A DNA stretch of 10,362 bases from Candidatus Acidiferrales bacterium (GTDB taxonomy: Bacteria; Acidobacteriota; Terriglobia; Acidoferrales; UBA7541): contig JASHYE010000383.1 of assembly GCA_030043155.1 (NCBI GenBank), positions 1-10,362 of the forward strand, in the 5' to 3' direction. Shown one piece after another: positions 1 through 7,778 of this stretch. Every line of letters begins with the position of its first letter. The stretch's first letter is position 1. The notes beneath the pieces were generated by a model. It saw only the letters and a program-made list of their open reading frames with translations, searched no databases and was not told the DNA's origin. Both the position numbers and the translations under genes were made by a program.

Positions 1-350
1 CTGGTTCGCTCATTGTGATCTTGGGTGGCAAAGACAAAGGCAGCCCGTACGAACCACTGCGCGAGCCGCTGCGGCAGAAAGCAAAGCTCGTCCTATTGAT
101 CGGCGCCGCAGCGGACAAAATCGCAGCCGAGCTGGACGGAGCCGTTGCAATGGAGCGTGTTGGAACGCTCAGGAACGCTATCGCTATGGCCTTCGAACAT
201 GCCAAAGCCGGCGACACTGTTTTGCTCGCGCCTGCCTGCGCCAGTTTCGATCAGTACGAAAATTTTGAGCAGCGGGGCCGCGAATTCAAGGAATTGGTAA
301 CGCAGCTTGCAGCGGAAAGCACGACGCAGAATTCGTCGAGGAAAGGATAA
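1..350 (+). CDS. murD: UDP-N-acetylmuramoylalanine--D-glutamate ligase MurD, C-terminal part (5' end outside window)
   Basis: MurD adds D-glutamate to UDP-MurNAc-L-Ala in the cytoplasm using ATP. Only the last ~116 codons are present; the reading frame is already open at base 3, so the gene starts upstream of the window. A GTG at 15 is internal, not a start. What remains is the C-terminal Mur ligase domain: the 'ILGGKDKGSPYEPL' segment, then 'LIGAAADKIAAEL', and the MurD-typical 'LLAPACASFDQYENFEQRG' block, where the SPACASFD-like motif is the best identifier separating MurD from MurC, MurE and MurF. It ends at TAA 348-350, three bases before ftsW. A purine-rich Shine-Dalgarno for ftsW (338-347) overlaps its last codons, so the two are probably coupled. 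The N-terminal and central ATP-binding domains cannot be judged here. Confidence 0.95.
   Translation, partial: GSLIVILGGKDKGSPYEPLREPLRQKAKLVLLIGAAADKIAAELDGAVAMERVGTLRNAIAMAFEHAKAGDTVLLAPACASFDQYENFEQRGREFKELVTQLAAESTTQNSSRKG
338..347 (+). promoter_or_regulatory. Shine-Dalgarno of ftsW
   Basis: GAGGAAAGGA lies inside the last murD codons, five bases before ATG 353. It supports that start and translational coupling of ftsW to murD. Confidence 0.7.
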
Positions 351-352
351 GC

Positions 353-1462
353 ATGCCGCGAAGTTTGCAGCACGACCGCACGTTATTCGGAGTGACGCTG
401 GCGCTTTGCTTGATTGGCATTGTGATGGTTTTTAGTGCGTCGGCGGTAACGGCGCGGCAAATGTACGGCAACGGCTACGTTTTCCTCGAACGCCAGTTGC
501 TTTTTCTGGTCGTGGGACTGTTTGGGATGATCCGGTTGATGAACTTCGATTACCGCAGGCTCCGCCAACCGCGCATCATTTACCCGAGCGTCGCGCTGAT
601 TTTGCTGATGCTCATCGGCGTGCTGTTCCTCGATCGCACTCACGCCACGCATCGCTGGATTCACGCTGGACCCATCAGTCTGCAGCCTTCGGAATTTGCA
701 AAGCTCGTTGTGATTCTATATCTGGCATGGTTCCTGGAATTGCGGATGCGTCCGGGCGGCGCTGGAGTCAACGATTGGAAGCATTCCCTGCTTCCGGCGC
801 TTGGCCCCATTCTCGTGATGCTCGCGCTGATTCTTCGTGAGCCAGATCTCGGCACCTCATGCATGATTTTTCTCGTCGCGCTTGCCATGCTTTTTGAGGC
901 CGGACTGTCGCTGAAATATATTGGCGGCCTGGCAGCAGTTTCCGTGCCCGCCATTTGGCTGCTGATTGTGCACGCGCAATATCGCTACGAGCGCGTTCTC
1001 ACGTTTTTCTCGCCGAACGCCGATCCGCAGGGCCGCGGCTTCCAGCTGCTGCAATCGCTCATTGCTGTCGGTTCCGGCGGTCTTACGGGCGTTGGCTTGA
1101 TGGAGAGCAAGCAGAAGCTTTTCTATCTTCCCGAAGCGCATACGGATTTCATTTTCGCCGTGACGTGCGAAGAACTCGGCTTCATCGGCGCGCTCGTCAT
1201 TGTTTCGCTTTTCGGCGTTTATGCCTGGCGCGGTTTTCGCACTGCATTTCGCGCGCCGGACGCATTCGGCCGGCTGCTCGCGCTGGGAATCACAACTCTT
1301 GCCGTTGGACAGGCACTGGTGAATCTGAGCGTCGTGCTTGGCTTGATGCCGACCAAGGGAATTCCGCTGCCGTTCATCAGCTACGGTGGTTCGAGCTTGG
1401 TTGTGATGCTGCTGGCAACGGGCGTGCTTCTGAATATCAGCCAGCACGCGGAAGCGGTCTGA
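353..1462 (+). CDS. ftsW: Septal peptidoglycan polymerase FtsW (SEDS family)
   Basis: A polytopic inner-membrane SEDS glycosyltransferase that polymerises lipid II at the septum with a class B PBP (FtsI). The 369-residue product is a usual FtsW length and is almost entirely hydrophobic segments; the first begins near residue 11. Visible signatures are 'HRWI...QPSEFAKL' (Q111-L118), 'EPDLGTS' in mid-protein, 'LPEAHTDF' with D265 (the family's proposed catalytic Asp), and the C-terminal 'PFISYGGSS' (340-348). The PEAHTDF context and the position next to murG favour FtsW over the elongation paralogue RodA. ATG 353 follows a good Shine-Dalgarno (338-347, 5-nt spacer) inside the end of murD. murG follows after 10 bp. 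The short N-terminal cytoplasmic tail (~10 residues) is at the low end for the family. No missing motif was seen. Confidence 0.96.
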   Translation: MPRSLQHDRTLFGVTLALCLIGIVMVFSASAVTARQMYGNGYVFLERQLLFLVVGLFGMIRLMNFDYRRLRQPRIIYPSVALILLMLIGVLFLDRTHATHRWIHAGPISLQPSEFAKLVVILYLAWFLELRMRPGGAGVNDWKHSLLPALGPILVMLALILREPDLGTSCMIFLVALAMLFEAGLSLKYIGGLAAVSVPAIWLLIVHAQYRYERVLTFFSPNADPQGRGFQLLQSLIAVGSGGLTGVGLMESKQKLFYLPEAHTDFIFAVTCEELGFIGALVIVSLFGVYAWRGFRTAFRAPDAFGRLLALGITTLAVGQALVNLSVVLGLMPTKGIPLPFISYGGSSLVVMLLATGVLLNISQHAEAV

Positions 1463-1472
1463 ACTCGCTGCG

Positions 1473-2621
1473 ATGGCTGAAGCGAGAAGGCTGCTCATCG
1501 CCGGTGGAGGGACGGGCGGACACGTTTTTCCGGCGATCGCCGTCGCGCAGGAATGGATTCGTCGGGGGTCAACGGGCACTGGCACGGGCTCGGGCGTTGC
1601 AACGGAATCGAAGAGGGAAGTACTGATGGTCGGCACGCAAAACGGTATCGAAGCGAAGCTGGTCCCCGCGGCGGGACTGCCGTTCGAAACGATTCGCGTC
1701 GCGGGGCTCAAGGGAATCGGCGGCATGAAATTCGTTCGCAACATCGCGATGCTCGGCGCTGGTTTTTGGGATTCCGCCGAAATTCTGCGCCGCCACGAAT
1801 TCGAATTTTGCGCGGCATTTGGCGTCGGAGGCTACGCTTCCGGCCCGATGATGGCGCTTGCCGCGCTGCGCGGCGTTCCGACGATTCTCTTCGAGCCGAA
1901 CCTCGAGCCTGGATTCGCCAATCGCATGCTCGCGCCATTTGCCAAGCGTATCGTCACCGGATTCGCGGAAACCGCAACGCGTTTCGGCCGCAAAGCGACC
2001 GCAACGGGCAATCCTGTACGGGCGGAATTTTTCAACGCGCCGAGTCGCGCCTCTCACGGCGCTCCTTTCAACCTTCTCGTTACCGGCGGCAGCCGCGGCG
2101 CCCACGCCATCAACGAAGCCATGACCGGCGCGCTCGACTTGCTCTCCCCGAAAAAAAATCAGCTTTTCGTGGTGCATCAGACGGGCGAACGTGACTATAA
2201 TGCCGTTCGCGAAGCGTATGCTCAGCGCAAGTTCAATGCGGAGGTCAGTCCCTTCATCGGGAACATGGCGGAAAGGTTTGCACAGGCCGACCTGATCGTT
2301 TGCCGGTCAGGCGCCATCACGGTGGCTGAAGTTGCCGCCGCTGGGCGTGCCGCCATCTTCATTCCTTTCGGTGCCGCCACAGACAGTCATCAGCTTCGCA
2401 ACGCGCAGGCGATGGAGCAATCCGGCGCTGGCCGCGTGATTCCGCAGGACCAGTTGAATCCGGAACGTTTGGCAGGCGAAATTCTCTCTCTTTTAGGTTT
2501 ATCCGCATTGACGGGCCAGCCCCCTAAGATCGAGGAAATCGAGAAAAACGCGCGTGCGCTCGGCCGTCCACGAGCCGTCGCGGAAATCGTCGACATCATC
2601 GAGGGGGTTGCACGGCCATGA
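1473..2621 (+). CDS. murG: UDP-GlcNAc:lipid I N-acetylglucosaminyltransferase MurG
   Basis: A GT-B (family GT28) enzyme at the inner face of the membrane that transfers GlcNAc to lipid I to give lipid II, the substrate of FtsW. The 382-residue product has the N-terminal glycine loop 'GGGTGGH' (11-17), 'GVGGYASGP', the second loop 'TGGSRGAH' (204-211), the UDP-GlcNAc region 'SGAITVAE' (279-286) and 'DSHQLRNA' (from D304). Two oddities: residues ~32-48 form a Gly/Thr/Ser-rich insert after the first helix, and the usual HEQN motif reads FEPN (140-143), a variant I associate from memory with Acidobacteriota. ATG 1473 has no clear Shine-Dalgarno and lies 10 bp after ftsW, suggesting coupling. The stop overlaps the murC start (ATGA), and the length is slightly above the usual ~355-365 because of the insert. 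Confidence 0.96.
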   Translation: MAEARRLLIAGGGTGGHVFPAIAVAQEWIRRGSTGTGTGSGVATESKREVLMVGTQNGIEAKLVPAAGLPFETIRVAGLKGIGGMKFVRNIAMLGAGFWDSAEILRRHEFEFCAAFGVGGYASGPMMALAALRGVPTILFEPNLEPGFANRMLAPFAKRIVTGFAETATRFGRKATATGNPVRAEFFNAPSRASHGAPFNLLVTGGSRGAHAINEAMTGALDLLSPKKNQLFVVHQTGERDYNAVREAYAQRKFNAEVSPFIGNMAERFAQADLIVCRSGAITVAEVAAAGRAAIFIPFGAATDSHQLRNAQAMEQSGAGRVIPQDQLNPERLAGEILSLLGLSALTGQPPKIEEIEKNARALGRPRAVAEIVDIIEGVARP

Positions 2622-4030
2622 CTATTCCATTCGGAAATTTTCAGCGCATTCATTTGATCGGCATCGGCGGCAGCGGCATGAGCGGAATCGCCGAAGTTCT
2701 CCTCGCGCTTGGTTACGCTGTGTCCGGCTCGGACGTCAAATCATCGCCAATTACTGAGCGCCTGAGCAATCTCGGCGCGAAAATTTTTGATGGACACGCA
2801 GCGCAGCATGTTCACGGCGCGCAAGTCGTGGTCGCGTCCTCTGCGGTTCGTCCCGATAATCCCGAAATCGTCGAAGCTCGCAAGCAAAAGATCCCCGTGA
2901 TTCCTCGCGCCGAAATGCTCGCCGAGCTGATGCGGCTGAAATATGGAATTGCTGTCGCCGGCGCGCACGGAAAGACCACCACTACTTCGCTCATTGCTTC
3001 CGTTCTCGCTGCCGCCGGATTTGATCCCACATTTGTCGTTGGCGGGCGCGTCAACGCAGCCGGAACCAACGCTCGCGCTGGACAGGGCGACTACATGGTG
3101 GTCGAAGCCGACGAAAGCGACCGCTCGTTCCTGCTTCTCGCGCCGGTCGTCGCTGTCGTCACCACAATCGACCGCGAACATCTCGATCAGTATCATTCGC
3201 TCGAGGAAATCCAGTCCACGTTTCTCGAATTTGTGAATCGCGTGCCATTTTACGGCGCCGTTGTCCTCTGTCTCGACGAACCCAACGTGCAGGCGATCAT
3301 TCCCGGAGTCAAACGGCCCATCGTTACTTACGGCGTTTCCAATCAGGCGGATCTGGTCATCAGCGAAATCGAACTCACAGGACTCGACAGCCATTTTCGC
3401 CTCACGTATCACGGAGACGATCTCGGCAAATTCCATTTGCCTTCTCCTCCGGGAATTCACAACGTTCGCAATGCCGCCGCTGCTGCCGCCGTCGCGCTGT
3501 ATCTCGGCATTCCCGCTGACCTCATTCGCGAAGGCTTGCACAAATTCGCCGGAGTCGGCCGGCGCTTCGAAATCAAAGGAAAATTCGCCGGCGTGACGCT
3601 GATCGACGATTACGGCCATCACCCCGCCGAAATTCGCGCCACTCTCGAAGCCGCACGCGGATGCGATTACAAGCGGTTGCTCGTTCTTTTTCAGCCGCAC
3701 CGTTACACGCGCACGAAACATCTGTGGGACGACTTCTGCCGCGCCTTCAATCTTGCCGACGTGCTTGTCGTCTCGGAAATTTACGCCGCGGGCGAAACTC
3801 CCATTGACGGCGTCACCGGCCAAAAGCTCGCGGAAGCCATTTCCGCCGCCGGCCACAAGAATGTGGTTTTTTCCAACACCATTCAGAAAGGCGTGGAGAT
3901 CCTTTTGCGTGAGGCCCAGCCCGGCGACGCGATTCTGGCCATCGGCGCCGGCACTGTGAATCGCTCGCTTGACGAACTGGCTTTGCTTTTGGGGACCGAA
4001 CAGCAGCCGAAAACGCGCGTGAGTTCCTGA
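2618..4030 (+). CDS. murC: UDP-N-acetylmuramate--L-alanine ligase MurC
   Basis: A cytoplasmic ATP-dependent ligase adding the first stem residue, L-Ala, to UDP-MurNAc. The 470-residue length is typical. Domain 1 has the MurC-specific Rossmann-like opening 'LIGIGGSGMSGIAEVL'. The central domain has the P-loop 'AGAHGKTTTTS' (114-124), 'EADESDRSF' (from E163) and 'TIDREHLDQY' (from T183). 'NVRNAAAA' (from N282) and 'GVGRRFE' (312-318) lead to the C-terminal domain with 'DDYGHHP' (330-336) and 'FQPHRYTRT' (from F358). The GIGGSGMSG start and DDYGHHP distinguish it from MurD, MurE and MurF. ATG 2618 overlaps the murG stop, with GAGGGGG at 2601-2607 as ribosome binding site. In many bacteria murB and/or ddl follow murC; here ftsQ follows directly. 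The last ~12 residues are a polar tail. Confidence 0.97.
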   Translation: MTIPFGNFQRIHLIGIGGSGMSGIAEVLLALGYAVSGSDVKSSPITERLSNLGAKIFDGHAAQHVHGAQVVVASSAVRPDNPEIVEARKQKIPVIPRAEMLAELMRLKYGIAVAGAHGKTTTTSLIASVLAAAGFDPTFVVGGRVNAAGTNARAGQGDYMVVEADESDRSFLLLAPVVAVVTTIDREHLDQYHSLEEIQSTFLEFVNRVPFYGAVVLCLDEPNVQAIIPGVKRPIVTYGVSNQADLVISEIELTGLDSHFRLTYHGDDLGKFHLPSPPGIHNVRNAAAAAAVALYLGIPADLIREGLHKFAGVGRRFEIKGKFAGVTLIDDYGHHPAEIRATLEAARGCDYKRLLVLFQPHRYTRTKHLWDDFCRAFNLADVLVVSEIYAAGETPIDGVTGQKLAEAISAAGHKNVVFSNTIQKGVEILLREAQPGDAILAIGAGTVNRSLDELALLLGTEQQPKTRVSS

Positions 4031-4065
4031 GGTCGCGCGAAACGAATGGTCGGCACGGAAGAAAT

Positions 4066-5220
4066 TTGGCGAAACTGAAAAAAATCGAGCCGGACGCTTA
4101 TCCACAGGAAGTGCTCGCCGAGGAAGAGCCTCGCTATCTTCGCCGCCAAAAGCCGGTGGAGATCAAGCGGCGCAAATTCGGCAGAAAAGCATGGAAGGGA
4201 TATTTCCGCTTTGCTTTGCTCGTCGTCATCGCTGCGATTTGCGCGGGAGCGCTTTTTGCCGTGGGGCAATTTCTTCTTACTTCTCCCACGATGGCGCTGG
4301 CCAGCCCCGGCCAGGTTGGCCTGACCGGAAATCATTTCGCGACGCGCGACAGTATTCTGGAGATTTTCGCGCCGGACCGGGGCCGCAGCGTTTTGCGCAT
4401 TCCACTCTCGGAGCGCCGCGCGCAAATCGAAGCGCTTCCGTGGGTCGAACGCGCCACCGTCCGCCGCGCGCTGCCCAATCGCGTCGAAGTGGAAATCGTC
4501 GAGCGCGCGCCCATCGCTTTTTTGCGCGACGGCTCAGATTTATTTCTTGTCGATCGGCAGGGAATGATTCTTGACCGCCCCCTCGAAGCCGATTTCCATT
4601 TTCCTGTTGTCACGGGAATCAATTCGTCCATGCCGCGCGAGGAGCGTGCGCGCCGCATGCAAATGATGTCCGATTTCATGAACCAGATTCGCGAAGTCCG
4701 CTCCGACGCCGGCGATTCCGTCAGCGAAATCGATCTTTCCGACGCGAACGACGTGCAGGCGACTTTCGCCGGCTTGCAGGCTTCTGGCACTTCCATTCCC
4801 GGCGCGCTTCTCGTGCACTTCGGCAACGGCGATTTTCACGATAAATTTCAAGTCTTGTTGAACAACATTTCTCAGTGGGAAGTTGCGGCTGGCCGCGTCG
4901 CGTCTGTGGATTTGCGATTCGAGCGCGAAGTTGTCGTCAATCCTGAGAACCCCGCGCCCGCGTCTGTATCGCCGACGATCGCGAAATCCGCGCCAGCGCC
5001 GGTGGTCAAAAAACCCGCGCCCGTTTCAAGAATTGCGCCGGCCGCCGTATCGCTCACTCCTGTGCGCCTGGCATCGGAAGGCGGGCTAAGAGCGGTTAGG
5101 CCCGCACACAAAGTAGAAACGCGGCCCAAATCCGGAATACGCGCGAGATCAAAACCGAAGCCGAAATCGCGAGCGGCATCCAAAAAGGAACATCGCGCCA
5201 AAAACCGGAGCGCACAATAG
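4066..5220 (+). CDS. ftsQ: Cell division protein FtsQ with a long basic C-terminal tail
   Basis: A bitopic membrane protein that recruits FtsL/FtsB and bridges the early and late divisome. Visible layout: a basic cytoplasmic N-terminus (1-45), one membrane helix (~46-70), a POTRA-like region (~76-150, with 'LPWVERATVRRALPNRVEVEIVE' split across its strands) and a beta domain to ~292, including 'LVDRQGMIL'. After that come ~92 extra residues (293-384): first Pro/Ala/Val-rich, then very rich in Lys/Arg. With standard topology this tail lies in the periplasm. Typical FtsQ is ~250-290 residues, so the tail accounts for the length. The start is TTG 4066 after a GGAAGA-like site; the only nearby ATG (4046) is out of frame and soon stops. 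Its place between murC and ftsA fits FtsQ. The core call is firm; the exact start is less so. Confidence 0.9.
   Translation: MAKLKKIEPDAYPQEVLAEEEPRYLRRQKPVEIKRRKFGRKAWKGYFRFALLVVIAAICAGALFAVGQFLLTSPTMALASPGQVGLTGNHFATRDSILEIFAPDRGRSVLRIPLSERRAQIEALPWVERATVRRALPNRVEVEIVERAPIAFLRDGSDLFLVDRQGMILDRPLEADFHFPVVTGINSSMPREERARRMQMMSDFMNQIREVRSDAGDSVSEIDLSDANDVQATFAGLQASGTSIPGALLVHFGNGDFHDKFQVLLNNISQWEVAAGRVASVDLRFEREVVVNPENPAPASVSPTIAKSAPAPVVKKPAPVSRIAPAAVSLTPVRLASEGGLRAVRPAHKVETRPKSGIRARSKPKPKSRAASKKEHRAKNRSAQ
4942..5217 (+). other. Region of ftsQ encoding the Pro/Ala then Lys/Arg-rich tail
   Basis: Residues 293-384 of FtsQ. The first half is rich in Pro, Ala and Val ('KSAPAPVVKKPAPV'); the second half has about 17 basic residues ('RSKPKPKSRAASKKEHRAKN'). 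It is probably disordered and would lie outside the inner membrane. A hairpin-forming sequence lies within it at 5081-5105. Confidence 0.7.
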
Positions 5221-5256
5221 CGGGCCTGCATTTTGCCTGACAGATTTTTGAGAGTG

Positions 5257-5266
5257 AAGGGGGAAG
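5257..5266 (+). promoter_or_regulatory. Shine-Dalgarno that decides the ftsA start
   Basis: AAGGGGGAAG stands five bases before TTG 5272, while TTG 5233 has no purine-rich site upstream. This favours a 405-residue FtsA over a 418-residue one. The TTG codon would moderate initiation despite the good site. Confidence 0.7.
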
Positions 5267-5271
5267 TCAGT

Positions 5272-6489
5272 TTGGGAAAGAAAGATCGCTATTTAGTGGG
5301 GCTGGACATCGGCAGCACAAAAACGTGCGCGCTCGTCGGCGAACTCGACGAGCAAGGCGTTAGTGTGAAATTCGCCGGACTGGGCGCTGCCGAATCGAAG
5401 GGCTGGCGCAAAGGCCAGATTGTGAATCTCGAACTCGCCGTTAGTTCCATTCGCCGCGCTGTGGAAGAGGCCGAGAATATCGTTGGCGTTCCCGTCGAAT
5501 CAGCGCTGATTGGCATCGCCGGCGGGCACGTTCGCGGAGTGAATAGTCGCGGCGGAATCGCGCTCGGTCCGCGTCCTCGCGACATTCATCGCGACGATGT
5601 TCGGCGCGCCGTGGAAGCTGCGAAAAGCGTGAAGCTGCCCGACGACCGCGAAGTCCTGCACGTTCTGCCGCAGGAATTTTTCATTGATTCGCAGGACAAC
5701 ATTCGCGACGCCATCGGAATGGTCGGCCAGAAGCTCGAAGTGAACGTCCACATCGTCACGGCGTCCGCCACGGCCGCGCAAAATGTGGTGACTGCAGTGA
5801 ACAAGGCCGGAATTGTCGTGAGCGACACAGTCCTTGAGCCGCTTGCTTCCGCCGAGGCGTGCCTCACTCAAGACGAGCGCGAGCTTGGCTGCTGCCTGCT
5901 CGACATCGGCGGCGGCACTACGGAGCTGATCGTTTTTGCCGGCGGAATGGTTCGTCACTGCGGCGCGGTTCCCATCGGTGGCGATCACTTCACCAACGAC
6001 CTCGCGGTCGGCTTGCGCACGCCGATTCCCGAAGCGGAAAGCATCAAGTGCCAACACGCCTGCGCGTGGCGCGAACTGATGGGTGCGGACACGCCCATCG
6101 AAATTGCCAGCGTCGGCGACCGTCCTCCGCGCACTGTTTTTGCGCGCAATCTCTGCGAGATTGTCGAGCCGCGCGCGCAGGAACTTTTGACCATGTTGCG
6201 GGAAGAATTGCGGCGTAGCGGCCTCGATTCGCAGATTCCCGCGGGCCTTGTGCTCACGGGAGGCGGCGCGCTGCTGCGCGGTTTCGCCGAGCTGACCGAG
6301 AAAGTTTTTCGTCTCCCCGTGCGACTGGCATCGCCGCGCGGACTCGTCGAAATTACCGAAGGGGTTTCTCAGCCCGAGTACTCGGTAGCCGTCGGCTTGG
6401 TGCTCTACGGCGCGCGCGCTCGCCGCCACGCCGCGCAGCGTTCCGGCGGCTGGACAGAGAAATTGAAGGCGCTTTTTGCAGGGAATTGA
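5272..6489 (+). CDS. ftsA: Cell division protein FtsA
   Basis: An actin-like ATPase that tethers FtsZ to the membrane and helps activate septal synthesis. With this start the protein is 405 residues. Motifs: phosphate-1 loop 'LDIGSTKT' (D12), a 1C/SHS2 region with '[12 protein letters not shown]', phosphate-2 'DIGGGTTEL' (from D211), adenosine motif '[10 protein letters not shown]' (from L328), and a C-terminal '[14 protein letters not shown]' (392-405) that looks like the amphipathic membrane-targeting helix. The frame is open from a TTG at 5233, which would add 13 residues, but that codon has no Shine-Dalgarno. TTG 5272 is preceded by a strong AAGGGGGAAG (5257-5266, 5-nt spacer) and gives the usual short N-terminus. 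The GTG at 5254 is a third option. The frame ends 38 bp before the ftsZ ATG. The family call is firm; the start is the main uncertainty. Confidence 0.95.
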   Translation: MGKKDRYLVGLDIGSTKTCALVGELDEQGVSVKFAGLGAAESKGWRKGQIVNLELAVSSIRRAVEEAENIVGVPVESALIGIAGGHVRGVNSRGGIALGPRPRDIHRDDVRRAVEAAKSVKLPDDREVLHVLPQEFFIDSQDNIRDAIGMVGQKLEVNVHIVTASATAAQNVVTAVNKAGIVVSDTVLEPLASAEACLTQDERELGCCLLDIGGGTTELIVFAGGMVRHCGAVPIGGDHFTNDLAVGLRTPIPEAESIKCQHACAWRELMGADTPIEIASVGDRPPRTVFARNLCEIVEPRAQELLTMLREELRRSGLDSQIPAGLVLTGGGALLRGFAELTEKVFRLPVRLASPRGLVEITEGVSQPEYSVAVGLVLYGARARRHAAQRSGGWTEKLKALFAGN

Positions 6490-6512
6490 ACGACAAATTT
6501 TTTTGGGGAACT

Positions 6513-6520
6513 GAGGGAGG
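6513..6520 (+). promoter_or_regulatory. Strong Shine-Dalgarno of ftsZ
   Basis: GAGGGAGG with a 7-nt spacer precedes ATG 6528. It is the best ribosome binding site in the cluster and is paired with its only ATG among ftsQ, ftsA and ftsZ. This fits the known excess of FtsZ over FtsA and FtsQ. Confidence 0.8.
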
Positions 6521-6527
6521 AAGCATC

Positions 6528-7697
6528 ATGGCTAAAGAAGCAGCTTTGCGCGTTTCGTTCGCTGAAGAACCAACGAATGGCGCCAAAATCAAAGTGTTCG
6601 GCGTCGGCGGCGGTGGTTGCAACGCCGTTAATCGCATGATTCGCGCCAAGGTGGAAGGAGTCGAATTTATCGCGGCGAATACCGACTTGCAGGCGCTCAA
6701 GCTGTCGCAAGCGCCGCTCAAATTGCAGCTCGGCACCAAGCTCACCAAGGGCCTCGGCGCGGGCGCAAATCCTGAGGTGGGGCGTAAAGCGGCGCTCGAG
6801 GATACCGACAAAATTCTCGAGTCTCTCGACGGAGCCGACATGGTGTTCGTCACCAGCGGCCTCGGCGGCGGCACCGGCAGCGGAGCCGCGCCCGTTGTTG
6901 CCAATTTGGCGAGCGAGCTCGGCGCGCTGACTGTCGCCGTTGTCACGAAGCCCTTCGCTTTTGAAGGAAAGCGCCGCATGCAGCAGGCCGAGCAGGCGCT
7001 TGGCGAGCTGATCGGCTGCGTCGACACGGTGATCGTCATTCCCAACGAGCGCCTGATGGAGACCGTCGAGCACGGGACGAGTTTCTTCGAGGCGTTCCGC
7101 ATCGCCGACGATATTTTGCGTCAGGCGGTGCAGGGCATCAGCGACATCATCACCATTCCCGGCATCATCAATCGTGATTTCGCCGACGTGCGCACGATCA
7201 TGTCGGGCCAGGGCTATGCGGTAATGGGCACCGCTGTTGCAACTGGCTCCAATCGCGCGATCGATGCGGCGAATCGTGCCATCAACAGCCCGCTGCTCGA
7301 AGACAATTGCATTCAAGGCGCGCAGGGAATTCTGATCAACGTGACTGGTTCTTCGACGCTTAGCCTGCACGAAGTTCATGAAGCTTCATCCGTGATTCAG
7401 AAAGCAGCGCACGAAAACGCCAATATAATTTTCGGCGCGGTGATGGACGATGCGATGAAGGAGTCGGTGAAAATCACGGTGATTGCTGCGGGCTTCCGCG
7501 AAGTGGCCAACAAGAAGACGCACACGCGGCCTTCGTATATTCCGAAAACGTGGAAGGCGGAGCGTTCTCCGGAGTCGGCGCCGCAGCAGGATGTCGTCGC
7601 ACAGGTCTCGCGCAACGTTACTGATGTGATTCAGGAAGTCGCCGCGGACGATTTGGACGTGCCGACCTTCCTCCGCCGCCAAGCCGCCAAGGCGTAG
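6528..7697 (+). CDS. ftsZ: Cell division GTPase FtsZ
   Basis: The tubulin homologue that polymerises into the cytokinetic ring. The protein is 389 residues from ATG 6528. Motifs: 'GVGGGGCN' (25-32), 'AANTDLQAL', '[12 protein letters not shown]', the tubulin signature 'GGGTGSG' (113-119), 'NERLM', and the catalytic T7 loop 'NRDFADV' (N215, D217, D220). The globular domain ends near residue 325. A short linker of ~48 residues then leads to the C-terminal peptide '[11 protein letters not shown]' (374-384), the site that binds FtsA and other ring partners. The frame is open upstream to a TTG (6486) overlapping the ftsA stop, but ATG 6528 has an excellent GAGGGAGG site with a 7-nt spacer, and homology begins only after it. 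A hairpin terminator follows the stop. It is the last gene of the dcw unit here. Confidence 0.98.
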   Translation: MAKEAALRVSFAEEPTNGAKIKVFGVGGGGCNAVNRMIRAKVEGVEFIAANTDLQALKLSQAPLKLQLGTKLTKGLGAGANPEVGRKAALEDTDKILESLDGADMVFVTSGLGGGTGSGAAPVVANLASELGALTVAVVTKPFAFEGKRRMQQAEQALGELIGCVDTVIVIPNERLMETVEHGTSFFEAFRIADDILRQAVQGISDIITIPGIINRDFADVRTIMSGQGYAVMGTAVATGSNRAIDAANRAINSPLLEDNCIQGAQGILINVTGSSTLSLHEVHEASSVIQKAAHENANIIFGAVMDDAMKESVKITVIAAGFREVANKKTHTRPSYIPKTWKAERSPESAPQQDVVAQVSRNVTDVIQEVAADDLDVPTFLRRQAAKA

Positions 7698-7710
7698 ACG
7701 GTATTTGTGG

Positions 7711-7750
7711 GGCGGCTTTGCGATCGAACGCGGAGCCGCCACGCATTTTT
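7711..7750 (+). terminator. Putative intrinsic terminator after ftsZ
   Basis: GGCGGCT (7711-7717) pairs perfectly with AGCCGCC (7734-7740). Inside it GCG (7720-7722) pairs with CGC (7729-7731) around a six-base loop, with a 2x2 internal mismatch between the two stems. Five Ts follow at 7746-7750, after a 5-base spacer that is longer than ideal. The site is 13 bp past the ftsZ stop, where a dcw terminator would be expected. It makes an independent promoter for the next gene likely. The left arm can also pair with 7681-7688. Confidence 0.6.
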
Positions 7751-7778
7751 GGGAACACATTGCAAATCCCGTTCACAT

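Noticed and set aside
857..1744. A 295-codon - strand open frame across ftsW/murG
   Set aside because: It spans two real genes antisense, has no recognisable motif and no ribosome binding site that I can see.
2741..4105. A 454-codon open frame on the - strand opposite murC
   Set aside because: It is antisense to a complete, motif-rich murC. Its translation shows no recognisable domain, and long antisense frames are expected from this codon usage.
6486..6527. TTG 6486 start for ftsZ, overlapping the ftsA stop
   Set aside because: The added 14 residues are unlike FtsZ N-termini, and the ATG at 6528 has a far better ribosome site.
5500..7379. Long - strand open frames opposite ftsA and ftsZ (5500-6429, 6405-7379)
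   Set aside because: Both overlap intact ftsA/ftsZ throughout, and their residues (Arg/His/Ala-rich mixtures) look like reverse-frame translations with no family features.
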